DNA of 64,000 nt, taken from assembly GCA_030537735.1 (NCBI GenBank), contig JAUNVG010000010.1:1-64000 (forward strand), written 5' to 3'. The position numbers and the translations under genes were made by a program. How positions within the stretch are numbered: the stretch's first letter is position 1; each line of letters opens with the position of its first letter. This stretch comes from Actinomycetaceae bacterium. GTDB taxonomy: Bacteria > Actinomycetota > Actinomycetes > Actinomycetales > Actinomycetaceae. A model generated the notes under the pieces. It was not told where the DNA came from and ran no database searches. It saw only the letters and a list, made by a program, of their open reading frames with translations. Shown here one piece after another: positions 52,755-61,414 of the stretch.

Positions 52755-55385
52755 CTATTCCGATGTGCCGGTCATCAGCCGGCGACCCGATTGCCTAAGC
52801 CTCCAAGCCCATACTCGAAGCCTGATCCTGCCCATGTTGAGTGCCCAACGCAGTTTCGCTTGGCTTCTGTTTGACCACCTTTGTGCGCCCTTTTGTTGGC
52901 ACCACTGGTAGTAGTCCGCAGTGGTAATGACGGGTTTGCTAAACTCAATGGCCTTCGCGAGTTTACGAGAACGCATGTAGGGATCTGCCACCACTAAAAC
53001 ATCGACTGCCATAGATCGGTTCTGAGCTATTTCTAGACTTTCTTTTTCGCCCATCTCGCAAAGGGTATGCGTATGAATTAGTTTCCCCTCGACAAAGTGC
53101 ACCCCACCAAATCCAACCCTCCTCCCCGGCGCTAAGATTTGATCAGCCTTTGCGAGCTCCAACAATGGTCTTGCTACTTCAACCCCATACTCCGACTCGA
53201 AATTACTGAGAATTTCTTCGCTACTTGGTGCCAGATACACGTGCCTAAGGTTTTCGTAGAGTAGATACGCAACTTCCTCTGCGTCAGTATGCGGCGCTAT
53301 CTTCACCTTCGTTCTTGGTTCGGAGCCATCGCTGTACGTTAATTGGAAACCGGCTGCGGCCTCTTCTAACTGCTCATACGGTTCCGTTAGTTCCCGCACA
53401 CCGTATTCCATCAGCTCCCGTTTGGTAGCCATCGCCAAATTCATCGCGTAGCCAGTACCGCACTTAGTCTCCGACTCGCAACTTTCATCGTCAGGAATCG
53501 TACTTGTTAGCCAAGCATTTTCTGAGATATCTTTCCCAGCAGGCACTTCAAATTTCGGAGCCGCGGTTTGTGCAACCTGCCGCAGGCCGCTGACCACACC
53601 ATGCCGCATTAGTTCTTCGTCGATTGTCACAATGAGTCTTTCCAGGTCAGAACTAACGATACGCTTACCTATTAGGCGACTCTCAACCCCGCTCCACGCC
53701 TGCGCCAAAGTCGGTGCTAGTTGCAGGTCTGCGCCACTTAGCCCATAGACCTGTTCCGATATACCTAGGTCTCGCTGTGGGTTTAACAAGCTTTGGTAAA
53801 TTTCCCCATCAGGCATAATCGCGACGATCTCAACGGCTCTACCTACCGGACCTTTTAAGCCCATCACTTCAGCTATTTCAACCACCACGTATTCGTCCGC
53901 ACACGCCGGAGCGTCGTTGAATACCGCTTGATTATGGGTTTCGGGCGGTAAAGGTATCTGCTCGATCCGAGGCAGATCCTTCATATTGACCCGTCCCCGA
54001 ATCTGCATTTCTGCAAGCGAGCTGAACCGACTCAGTGCGTAGTACAAGAACCAATCGGGCAACTGCCTATCGGTGATATCAATGATGCCGTCTCTAGCCT
54101 GCCGTCCCACCAACTGCATTATGGAGACAAACCGACCTCCCCCTATTGGCATGGGAACCTGGTGAATGTTGGACAAGATACTCGGCTGCATCATCAAAGG
54201 ACCCGCCTCTGCCGCGTAGGCTTGTAACTTCTTCGTGCATCCGTTTGCAAAGATAACTGTGACCTCGGCACGGTCGAGTATCCCCCAAGGGCCGATAATA
54301 TGATCCCCTGGATCCATTTCATCCAGGTCTATATCCAAACCCGGCACCGTCAACCCCGACAGGAGCCGCACCTCATGGACGATCGCGGTATCGCCCTGTT
54401 GCCATAGGCCCTGCTCATGCGCCTCAAGAAAGGGAATGCTAGTTCCTTCGGCGATGAGAACCGGTGGGACGAGATTGATTTCCTCAATCTTCAGCGGCGA
54501 GATCCCGCGTTCGCTATTCCACCCTTGGGCCCGAAACGCCACGAGATAAACTTTTTTGTCATGAAAGATCTGTTTGTAAGCAAAAGCATTATTTGCTGCC
54601 TTCACCATTTTCTCTGAAGCGGTAATTTCCGTAGCGAACGGATCGCAAATTTCTGAGGCTCCAATTTCGCGTTTACGTAAAGCCTGAAGCATTCGTAGAC
54701 TTGCTTTCCCGCCAACTACCGTCTTAATTATTTCAGCGAGTTCGAGATCGCCCTTTTGCCGGTGCTGCTGCCGCAGCCACCGGGTTTGGAAACCACCGGA
54801 TGTGAACGCCGCGGCAGCAGTGAATGCCCCATATGCGCTGGCTTCAGAACGCGGAGTGTCTATAACACTACTGATTTGACCGATCGGGTCCACAACCGCC
54901 TTATTCCACATGCGGCTAGCAAATAGTCCCGAGTTAACGAGTTGGCCTGGTCGCGGACCAAAAGGATCGCAAATGAGAACGATCTGCTTGCCAGCAAAAG
55001 GTTCATCAGCAACGTTGCAAACTTCCCGTAAATGCCTATCCAAGGCGTCCAGATTCGAAGCGCTTAATAGCGAGGCATTCTCAATCACCACGATTTCGAC
55101 CGTAGTTACCAATTTCAGGTGTTCTATATCGTGGGCTTCTGCATTTAGATTCCATGCCTCGAATGTCCCGCGTTGATGATTCGCCGCGAACACCGTCCTC
55201 ATAATTAAGCTGCGGCTGGGCGTTAGGGTCGGGTACAGCACGCAACCGACGCGACTAGTGTGCTTATAAAAATATTCAACTACGGTGCTTTTGCCCGTGC
55301 CACCTAAGCCTGCCACAACCGTGTTGGCCCCGGACGAAAGCGTGTCTAGCGCCCTGACTACCTCTTCCGTCAGCAAGATCTTCAT
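52755..55385 (-). CDS. PIF1-like helicase, exonuclease-like, BRCT-like fusion with degenerate sites
   Basis: 876 aa. Residues 1-240 resemble PIF1/RecD helicases: Walker A GLGGTGKST (26-34), LDALDRHLREVCNVADEPFAGKQIVLICD in family terms, and LRQQHRQKGDLELAEII. The Walker B position reads VVIENASLL where PIF1 has IIDEVSM. Residues about 497-600 have the outline of a DEDDh exonuclease (EYVVVEIAEVMGL ... YGLSGADLQLAPTLAQAW), but the Asp-x-Glu is Glu-x-Ala. About 765-835 resembles a BRCT domain (VDVLVVADPYMRSRKLAKAI, KPVITTADYYQW). ATG 55385 (MKILLTEE) is preferred to the open extension to 55496. Probably DNA-binding with altered or no catalysis. Confidence 0.65.
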   Translation of the reverse strand: MKILLTEEVVRALDTLSSGANTVVAGLGGTGKSTVVEYFYKHTSRVGCVLYPTLTPSRSLIMRTVFAANHQRGTFEAWNLNAEAHDIEHLKLVTTVEIVVIENASLLSASNLDALDRHLREVCNVADEPFAGKQIVLICDPFGPRPGQLVNSGLFASRMWNKAVVDPIGQISSVIDTPRSEASAYGAFTAAAAFTSGGFQTRWLRQQHRQKGDLELAEIIKTVVGGKASLRMLQALRKREIGASEICDPFATEITASEKMVKAANNAFAYKQIFHDKKVYLVAFRAQGWNSERGISPLKIEEINLVPPVLIAEGTSIPFLEAHEQGLWQQGDTAIVHEVRLLSGLTVPGLDIDLDEMDPGDHIIGPWGILDRAEVTVIFANGCTKKLQAYAAEAGPLMMQPSILSNIHQVPMPIGGGRFVSIMQLVGRQARDGIIDITDRQLPDWFLYYALSRFSSLAEMQIRGRVNMKDLPRIEQIPLPPETHNQAVFNDAPACADEYVVVEIAEVMGLKGPVGRAVEIVAIMPDGEIYQSLLNPQRDLGISEQVYGLSGADLQLAPTLAQAWSGVESRLIGKRIVSSDLERLIVTIDEELMRHGVVSGLRQVAQTAAPKFEVPAGKDISENAWLTSTIPDDESCESETKCGTGYAMNLAMATKRELMEYGVRELTEPYEQLEEAAAGFQLTYSDGSEPRTKVKIAPHTDAEEVAYLLYENLRHVYLAPSSEEILSNFESEYGVEVARPLLELAKADQILAPGRRVGFGGVHFVEGKLIHTHTLCEMGEKESLEIAQNRSMAVDVLVVADPYMRSRKLAKAIEFSKPVITTADYYQWCQQKGAQRWSNRSQAKLRWALNMGRIRLRVWAWRLRQSGRRLMTGTSE

Positions 55386-55794
55386 AGCCTCACGATACGT
55401 GGTGCCCCGGACATTTCGATCAACACATTTCTCGGGCGCATTGTCTCTACCCGCCACGACCAACAATGTCATACCAACGCCTACACACCAGCCCATTAGC
55501 CTATGAGCAGCCGCGAAAATGGCGATTGATCGGTGTATCTCGTGTTCACGTAGACGACACTTCTAGCTTGCCTAATCCCACCCTCACTCGTGGAACCACT
55601 GGCAGCCAACTACTGGGATGAACCCGCCAACCAACAAGTGGTAACCAGCCCACATAGGAAGAGATTTTCGCCCCAACCTAACTTTATTTTTCGACGCGCC
55701 GCACACTGCACCCTAAACCTCGATGCAACCTATATATAGTGGCATCTGGCAACACAACCACTAGATATAGTTATCGAACATCTTGGGAGGATCG
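55386..55794. other. divergent region between helicase-like gene and nrdI2-nrdF
   Basis: 409 bp. It contains the NrdR-like box pair at 55727-55773 and an AT-rich stretch (CTAACTTTATTTTT, about 55678) that may contribute to promoters. No gene or RNA is recognised in the rest. Confidence 0.5.
55727..55773. promoter_or_regulatory. paired NrdR-like boxes upstream of nrdI2-nrdF
   Basis: AACCTATATATAGTGG (55727-55742) and CCACTAGATATAGTTA (55758-55773) match acaCwAtATaTwGtgt at about 13 and 12 of 16 positions, 31 bp apart start to start. They end 21 bp before the nrdI2 ATG, overlapping the expected promoter, so NrdR repression is likely. Confidence 0.8.
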
Positions 55795-56286
55795 ATGGGC
55801 GCACCAGCAACCCACTCTCGCCGCCCCTTACCACCAACTGTCACACTCTCCGAGGAACAGTCCCACGACCTCGTCTATTTCTCCTCGGTATCGCAAAACA
55901 CTCACCGCTTCGTCCAACGCCTTGCACGCCCAGCCGTGCGGATCCCCCTCCACCCTCGCATAACCGGGCAGATCCAAGTGTGTAAACCATACGTCCTCAT
56001 CGTTCCCACCTATGGCGGTGGCGAAGAGTCAGGAGCGATTCCGCGCCAAGTTGCCGATTTCCTCAACAACCGAGTGAACCGCAGCTTCATTCGCGGAGTC
56101 ATCACCTCAGGCAACCGAAACTTCGGTAAGTATTTTTGCTTAGCCGGCCCCATCATCTCCCGAAAATGTCAGGTGCCAGAGCTCTACCGCTTCGAGCTAC
56201 TCGGCACCAATGACGACGTTAAGAAAGTAAATCAAGGGCTGGATCAGTTCTGGCAAACACTAAAAGAAGAAAGGAACTCCGCGTGA
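55795..56286 (+). CDS. nrdI: NrdI, second copy, linked to nrdF
   Basis: 163 aa. The same flavodoxin-like family as the nrdHIE copy: [19 protein letters not shown] as FMN loop, [34 protein letters not shown] and [13 protein letters not shown]. An N-terminal extension of about 28 residues is Pro/His-rich. In this copy the FMN loop has SQNTHR in place of SGNTER. ATG 55795 follows GGGAGGA; an in-frame TTG at 55783 overlaps the ribosome site and is rejected. GTGA overlap with nrdF, so it is made together with its known partner NrdF. Confidence 0.9.
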   Translation: MGAPATHSRRPLPPTVTLSEEQSHDLVYFSSVSQNTHRFVQRLARPAVRIPLHPRITGQIQVCKPYVLIVPTYGGGEESGAIPRQVADFLNNRVNRSFIRGVITSGNRNFGKYFCLAGPIISRKCQVPELYRFELLGTNDDVKKVNQGLDQFWQTLKEERNSA

Positions 56287-57296
56287 AGACCGCTAACTTA
56301 CTTGATATTTCAGTAACACCCCCCTCATACCGCCACGACCCCTCCGCGCGCATTCGACCCATCAACTGGAACCGCGTCACCGATGACAAGGACCTCGAAG
56401 TCTGGCTCCGCCTCACCGCGAACTTCTGGCTTCCCGAGAAAGTCCCCTTATCCAACGACATCCCTACCTGGCAGCAAATGTCTGAACAGGACCAAACCCT
56501 CACAATGCAGGTTTTCACCGGACTGACCATGCTCGACACCGTGCAGGCAACCGTTGGTGAAATCTCCCAAATCCAGGATGCTCGCACCGACCACGAGGAA
56601 GCTGTTTACACCAACATCGCTTTCATGCAATCGGTCCACGCTCGCTCCTACTCCAGTGTTTTTTCCACCTTAGCCAGCACCCCCGAGATTGATTCCGCTT
56701 ACCGCTGGGCCGTCAACAACGACTACCTACAACAGCGCGTGAAGTGCGTACTCGAGCACTACTACGGCGACAGCCCCCTAAAGCGCAAGGTGGCTTCCAC
56801 CCTTCTGTCTTCACTACTGCTATATGCCGGTTTCTATCTCCCACTTCATTTCTCCGTGCGCGGACAACTAATGAACACCGCCGACATGATCCGCCTCATC
56901 CTGCGCGATAAAGCGGTCCACGGCTACTACTCCGGATACAAGTACCAGCGCGGGCTGGAAACCTACCCTCAAAGCGTGCAAGACGAAATGGAAGAATTCA
57001 CCTTCTCTCTTCTAGATCGCCTCTACGACCTTGAACTTAAGTACTCAGGTGAGCTCTACGAACCGTTGGGACTAATGGAGGACGTGGCCGTCTTCGTGCG
57101 TTATAACGCCAATAAAGCACTCATGAACCTGGGCTACCCAGCGAAGTTCAGCGCCGAGGAAACCGACGTCAAACCCGAAATCCTAGCGGCATTATCGCCC
57201 GGCTCAGAAGAAAACCACGATTTCTTCTCCGGATCAGGTTCCTCTTACGTCATCGGCAAGGCAGAAGACACGGTAGATGACGACTGGGAATTCTAA
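56283..57296 (+). CDS. nrdF: class Ib ribonucleotide reductase beta subunit
   Basis: 337-aa ferritin-like radical subunit. [27 protein letters not shown] opens the family core (in pieces: [14 protein letters not shown]); metal ligands are in [22 protein letters not shown] (Glu, His) and in [14 protein letters not shown] (His). The acidic tail VDDDWEF docks into NrdE. It works with NrdE encoded 38 kb away on the other strand. GTG start overlapping nrdI2. The 3' flank has no clear terminator. Confidence 0.95.
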   Translation: MKTANLLDISVTPPSYRHDPSARIRPINWNRVTDDKDLEVWLRLTANFWLPEKVPLSNDIPTWQQMSEQDQTLTMQVFTGLTMLDTVQATVGEISQIQDARTDHEEAVYTNIAFMQSVHARSYSSVFSTLASTPEIDSAYRWAVNNDYLQQRVKCVLEHYYGDSPLKRKVASTLLSSLLLYAGFYLPLHFSVRGQLMNTADMIRLILRDKAVHGYYSGYKYQRGLETYPQSVQDEMEEFTFSLLDRLYDLELKYSGELYEPLGLMEDVAVFVRYNANKALMNLGYPAKFSAEETDVKPEILAALSPGSEENHDFFSGSGSSYVIGKAEDTVDDDWEF

Positions 57297-57349
57297 ACGC
57301 GCCAACGCCGCGCGCCGGTGCCGCACGCTAGTAGCGCCAGCGCCCCACC

Positions 57350-58105
57350 CTAGTAATACGTCGCGATCAACCCGCGCTCGGTCTCCATAACTTCCACTTC
57401 GGTGTCGAATATCTGCGTCAGCATGGGCGAGCTCATGATTTCGCGTGGCCGCCCGAAGGCGAACACTTTCCCGTCTTTCATGGCGCAGATTCGGTCGGCG
57501 TAGCAGGACGCGAAGTTCAAGTCGTGCAGCACCACCACAATGGTTTTACCCAGCTCCGCCGCAATCCGACGCAGGTGCCGCATGATCTGCACCGCGTGCG
57601 CCATATCCAAGTTGTTGAGCGGCTCATCGAGCAAAATGTAGTCGGTGTCTTGCGCTAAAATCATCGCCACGTAGGCGCGTTGACGTTGCCCGCCCGACAG
57701 TTCGTCCAGGAACCGCTCCGCGATCGGCTCCAACCCAAGGAACCCAATGGAACGCGCCACGATGTCGTGATCTTCCTGGGTGAGTCGTCCTCGCGAATAG
57801 GGGAAGCGTCCGAACCCCACCAGGTCACGCACCCGGAGCCGCGACACGAAGTGGTTTTCCTGCCGCAGGATCGACACCACTTTCGCCAGGTCCGCGGACT
57901 TCGCCGACGACACGTCGAAGTTCGCCACCTGGATTGTTCCTTCATCCATGCGCATCAGGCGACCAATCATGGTCAGCAGCGTGGATTTGCCCGCTCCGTT
58001 GGGACCGACGAGGGCGGTGATCCCCCCTTGCGGGAAGGTGACGGTGACTTCTCCGATGGTGACTTGGTCGGAGTAGACCTTCTTAACGTTGCTTACTTCG
58101 ATCAC
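57350..58105 (-). CDS. iron-siderophore ABC transporter ATP-binding protein
   Basis: 251 aa. ABC ATPase of the FepC/ViuC type: Walker A VGPNGAGKSTLLT, signature LSGGQRQRAYVAM, Walker B YILLDEPLNNLD and H-loop VVVLHDLNFA. It powers the two FecCD permeases upstream. GTG start at 58105 with AAAGGGG before it; the frame is open beyond this, but the extra part is out-of-frame permease sequence. Its start overlaps the permease stop (GTGA). Last gene of a four-gene unit. Confidence 0.92.
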   Translation of the reverse strand: MIEVSNVKKVYSDQVTIGEVTVTFPQGGITALVGPNGAGKSTLLTMIGRLMRMDEGTIQVANFDVSSAKSADLAKVVSILRQENHFVSRLRVRDLVGFGRFPYSRGRLTQEDHDIVARSIGFLGLEPIAERFLDELSGGQRQRAYVAMILAQDTDYILLDEPLNNLDMAHAVQIMRHLRRIAAELGKTIVVVLHDLNFASCYADRICAMKDGKVFAFGRPREIMSSPMLTQIFDTEVEVMETERGLIATYY

Positions 58106-59079
58106 AGTCGCCCCTTTCGTAGCAGGTAAGTTAAGAAGAATATTCCCCCCACCATTTCGATAATGATCCCCACCGACCCTTGGGCGTAGACCAAGTGCCG
58201 CAAGGTGAAGTACGCTCCCGCCAGGGTCACCACTGACACTAGCCACACCATGGGTAGTAGTTGGCGGTGGTCGTGGGTTTGCGCCACCTGGTAGGTGATC
58301 ATGGCGGTGAGGAACCCCAGGAAAGAAATCGGCCCAATCAGGGAGGTGGTAACTGCCATCAGCACCGATATCAGCCCCAGGAAAACTAGGGTCATGCGTT
58401 CGTAGTTCACGCCCAGGCCGATTGCCACCGGCCGTCCCAAGGCCATCACGTTCAGGGTGCGCGCCAGGAAGAAAATAGCTCCAGCGGCCACCATCGCAAT
58501 GGGGGCGGCGAATCCCAGCATTTCCACGTCCGCGTTCGCAATCGAACCGATCAGGCGGGCCAGTAGTACGTCGAACGCTGTGGGTGAAAGCATCCGCTGC
58601 ATGAACGCGGTCAGCCCGGTCATGGCGGAAGCCAGGATCAACCCCACCAGCAGCATTTGGTGGATGCTGGTGCGGCGCCACACCAGTAGCCACCCGTACA
58701 GCAGCATCGCCATTGCCACCATGAGCGTCACTTGCAGTAGGTATTCGCCCAAGGTCACGGCTTTAGCGATTGCTCCCAACCCGAAGAAGAACGCCACCGA
58801 GGTGTGCATCAGTCGGTACAGGGCTTCGAATCCGATTATCGAAGGGGTGAGGATGCGGTTGGAGGTAATGGTTTGGAACGTCACGGTCGCCACCCCGTGG
58901 CACAGGGCGGCCACCAGGATCACTCCCACCGTCAAGATGCGGCGTTTGGCGATTAACCAAAACCCGTCTGTCCCCACGGGCATGGGGTTGTTCCACACCA
59001 GGATGAGCAGGCAAAACACGCTGGCGGTGATCACCAGCCCCGTCATGATGGTTGCGTATCTGCTAGGAGTCAGCACCAC
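58102..59079 (-). CDS. iron-siderophore ABC transporter permease (FecCD) 2
   Basis: 325-aa polytopic membrane protein of the FecCD/BtuC family with about ten helices. Family stretches are RRILTVGVILVAALCHGVA, ITSNRILTPSIIGFEALYRL, ALGRPVAIGLGVNYERM, ISFLGFLTAMITYQVA (the ATPase-coupling loop is in the AIGLGVN region) and HLVYAQGSVGIIIEMVGG. It pairs with permease 1, 17 bases of overlap at its start. The system resembles CeuBC/YclNO-type catechol or mixed siderophore uptake. Confidence 0.9.
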   Translation of the reverse strand: MVLTPSRYATIMTGLVITASVFCLLILVWNNPMPVGTDGFWLIAKRRILTVGVILVAALCHGVATVTFQTITSNRILTPSIIGFEALYRLMHTSVAFFFGLGAIAKAVTLGEYLLQVTLMVAMAMLLYGWLLVWRRTSIHQMLLVGLILASAMTGLTAFMQRMLSPTAFDVLLARLIGSIANADVEMLGFAAPIAMVAAGAIFFLARTLNVMALGRPVAIGLGVNYERMTLVFLGLISVLMAVTTSLIGPISFLGFLTAMITYQVAQTHDHRQLLPMVWLVSVVTLAGAYFTLRHLVYAQGSVGIIIEMVGGIFFLTYLLRKGRL

Positions 59080-60025
59080 GGCCTCGCAGAACTAAGAAAA
59101 TGAACACTGCCCCACCGAAAATCGACAAGATCACGCCCACCGGCATTTCGAAGGGGGCGATCACGACTCGCGCCAGAATGTCGCACGCGGTGACGGTGAT
59201 AATGGAAACCACCACTACCCACGGCAGGTTAGATCGCAGGTGGTCTCCGCGCACCAGCGCCACCAGGTTCGGCACCAGCAGTCCCAGGAACGGTAGTTGT
59301 CCAACTACCACCACCACTGTTCCGGTGGCGAGGGCGACCAGCACGGTCCCCAGTAACACCACCTTTTGGTAGTTCAATCCGATGGAGGTGGCGACGTCCT
59401 CGCCCAGTCCGGCGGCGGCGAACCTGTCGGCCGTCACGAAAATGAGTATGAGCACCACGATCACTAGGTAGATCGGTTCGTACTGTCCGGAGATAGCGGA
59501 GATGAAGGAGCCTGTGAACCAGGTGGAAACTCCTTGCGCTCCGCCAACGCTGAGGGCAACGAAAGTTTTAATGGCACTAACCACCGCCGCCAGCATAATC
59601 CCCACAATCGGCACGGTGATGGCGCTTTTAAGCTCCACTCGCCGCAGCATGAGGAAGAAAACCATGGTGCCGAAGAACGCCACCACAATGGCTCCGCTGA
59701 GTTTCGCCAGCAAGGACGCTTCTGGCCACATAATCATCACCAGCAGCAGTCCCAGCGCCGCCCATTCCGTGGTTCCGGTGGTGGTGGGTTCAACGAAGCG
59801 GTTTTGCGTCAGTTGCTGCATCACCGAGCCGCTGACCGCCATAATGGCGCCGGCAAGCACCAGGGTGACGGTGCGTGGCACTCGGGAGAGGAAGAACATA
59901 CGCATGCCGTCGTCGGCTGAGAACACGTGGTATTGCCCCACCAGTAGCGAGGCCACCACCAGTCCCAGCGCGACGACGACACCTGCCGCTAGCTGCCAGC
60001 TAACGCCTGCTTCGCGTAGTCGCAT
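59063..60025 (-). CDS. iron-siderophore ABC transporter permease (FecCD) 1
   Basis: 320 aa, about nine or ten membrane helices. SRVPRTVTLVLAGAIMAVSGSVMQQLTQNRFVEP is typical of FecCD (in pieces: AVSGSVMQQLTQNRFVEP), as are GLGEDVATSIGLNYQKV (coupling region), LPFLGLLVPNLVALVRGDHL and EMPVGVILSIFGGAVFIFLV. It begins 6 bases after the binding-protein stop. Forms the transmembrane channel with permease 2. Confidence 0.92.
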   Translation of the reverse strand: MRLREAGVSWQLAAGVVVALGLVVASLLVGQYHVFSADDGMRMFFLSRVPRTVTLVLAGAIMAVSGSVMQQLTQNRFVEPTTTGTTEWAALGLLLVMIMWPEASLLAKLSGAIVVAFFGTMVFFLMLRRVELKSAITVPIVGIMLAAVVSAIKTFVALSVGGAQGVSTWFTGSFISAISGQYEPIYLVIVVLILIFVTADRFAAAGLGEDVATSIGLNYQKVVLLGTVLVALATGTVVVVVGQLPFLGLLVPNLVALVRGDHLRSNLPWVVVVSIITVTACDILARVVIAPFEMPVGVILSIFGGAVFIFLVLRGRGADS

Positions 60026-60031
60026 GAGCGG

Positions 60032-61036
60032 TTATTTTTTCTCCAACATTTCGGCGATGTCGTTGAAGAACTTGGTGTAGGTGATGATGCTTTCGTCCAG
60101 GTAGGTATTAACCGGCATGTAGACGATCTTCTGATTCTTCACCGCGGAAACATTCGCCAGCGCTTCGCTTTCGTCGATGATGGCCTTGGCGGGCTTGATT
60201 TCCTCGCCCTTACGCGCGGCGAGGGACGCGTCACGGTCCATCACCAGCACTATGTCGGGGTTAGCTTGCGCCATGGTTTCCACGGAAATGTCATCGCCCT
60301 TGTGGTCGGAGGACCCTTCCACGTTGAGGGCGGGTTTGAATCCGAAGATGTCAAACAGCGGCCCGAGGGAGCGCCCGTTGCTGGGCGCGGAGTAGTTCAG
60401 CGTTCCTTTGGCGGTGATAACTCCCATGACGGTGGCTTTCCCGTCGTAGGCTTTCTTCACGCGCTCAATGGAGGCGTCGAAGTCTTTAATCATCGCTTCC
60501 GCGTCGGCTTCCTTTTGGAAGATCTTTCCTGCCAGGGTGATTTGGCGGCGCAGTTCCTCGTCGAAAGGCTGTCCTTCGCGGATGTCGATATCTACCAGCG
60601 CAGCGTCAGGTACGAGTTTCTTAATGTCGTCGTACTGCTTTTGGAATCGCTGTCCGTTAATCACCAGGTCAGGCTGGGCTGCTACCAGTGCTTCCAAGTT
60701 CGGCTCGAAGTGCATCCCCAGGTCAACGAGGTCCTTTTCCTCGGTGTAGACCGATCCCGCGGGCAGCAGCCCGATGGGGGCGGCGCTGAGCTTCACTCCC
60801 CACTTGGCGGCGGGTTCAAACAGGCGGTTGTCGGTAATGACAATGCTCTTAGGGTCGGCGGGGATCTGTACCGTTCCGCGGTTGTCTTCGATGGTCACCG
60901 CACCGGCGGCGGCAGTGGTTTCTTCCGCTGCGGGGGTGGTGGTTTCGGTGCTGGCTTCGGAGGCGTTAGAAGAACAGCCCGCTAGCGTCACGGCAGCGAG
61001 GGCGCTGAAGGTGGCCAAGGCTTTGGTCACTCGCAT
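60032..61036 (-). CDS. iron-siderophore-binding lipoprotein
   Basis: 334 aa. Lipoprotein signal with lipobox TLAGC (Cys about 21), a Thr/Glu/Ala-rich linker, then a periplasmic-binding-protein-2 type fold of the FepB/CeuE/YclQ group: IVITDNRLFEPAAKWGVKLSA, ALVAAQPDLVINGQRFQKQYDD, ANPDIVLVMDRDASL. It captures ferric siderophore outside the membrane and passes it to the two permeases. ATG 61036 with GAGGAGA upstream. First gene of the operon; an iron box lies 165 bp upstream. Confidence 0.92.
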   Translation of the reverse strand: MRVTKALATFSALAAVTLAGCSSNASEASTETTTPAAEETTAAAGAVTIEDNRGTVQIPADPKSIVITDNRLFEPAAKWGVKLSAAPIGLLPAGSVYTEEKDLVDLGMHFEPNLEALVAAQPDLVINGQRFQKQYDDIKKLVPDAALVDIDIREGQPFDEELRRQITLAGKIFQKEADAEAMIKDFDASIERVKKAYDGKATVMGVITAKGTLNYSAPSNGRSLGPLFDIFGFKPALNVEGSSDHKGDDISVETMAQANPDIVLVMDRDASLAARKGEEIKPAKAIIDESEALANVSAVKNQKIVYMPVNTYLDESIITYTKFFNDIAEMLEKK

Positions 61037-61200
61037 TATGGTTCTCCTCTAAAGAGTGTGGGTGGACATGTAACCCGACTGGGCTAAGGCAAACCATATA
61101 CGAAACTTTTCGGCACAAAAACAGGAAAAAGGCGCAACTACCTCGACATCAAGATATTTTGCACCTTCCCTAAACCCCTGTTTTCCGCGGAAACTCAAGG

Positions 61201-61219
61201 AAAGGTAAGCCTAACCTAA
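61201..61219. promoter_or_regulatory. DtxR/IdeR-type iron box
   Basis: AAAGGTAAGCCTAACCTAA (minus strand TTAGGTTAGGCTTACCTTT) matches the DtxR/IdeR consensus TWAGGTWAGSCTWACCTWA at nearly every position. It lies upstream of the siderophore uptake operon, which it probably represses when iron is plentiful. Confidence 0.85.
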
Positions 61220-61299
61220 TGTGAGGAAGTTCTAATTGCGAACTTTATGACAAGTTGTCGAAAAACCCGCTTTTCCCGCTACCTGGACATCGCCGCCCG

Positions 61300-61364
61300 C
61301 CACCAACCAGGACGAGGGCGGCGCCGCCCTCTCCTCCCCCGCTTGGGCACGGCCAGGTTGGTGG
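61300..61364. other. nested inverted repeat downstream of the alcohol dehydrogenase
   Basis: Outer arms CCACCAACC (61300-61308) and GGTTGGTGG (61356-61364) enclose a perfect 18-bp palindrome GAGGGCGGCGCCGCCCTC (61314-61331). It starts about 50 bp after the dehydrogenase stop and lacks a T-run; a transcript end or RNA-stabilising fold is possible. The rest of 61220-61414 shows nothing else. Confidence 0.45.
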
Positions 61365-61414
61365 CCGGTAGTGCGAGGGGTTTTGCGCCCTCCCCGCCCC
61401 ACGCGCTCACAACC

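Noticed and set aside
57296..58693. Long N-terminal extension of the siderophore ATPase (frame open to 58693)
   Set aside because: It is antisense-like out-of-frame permease sequence; GTG 58105 has a good ribosome site and starts the ABC domain.
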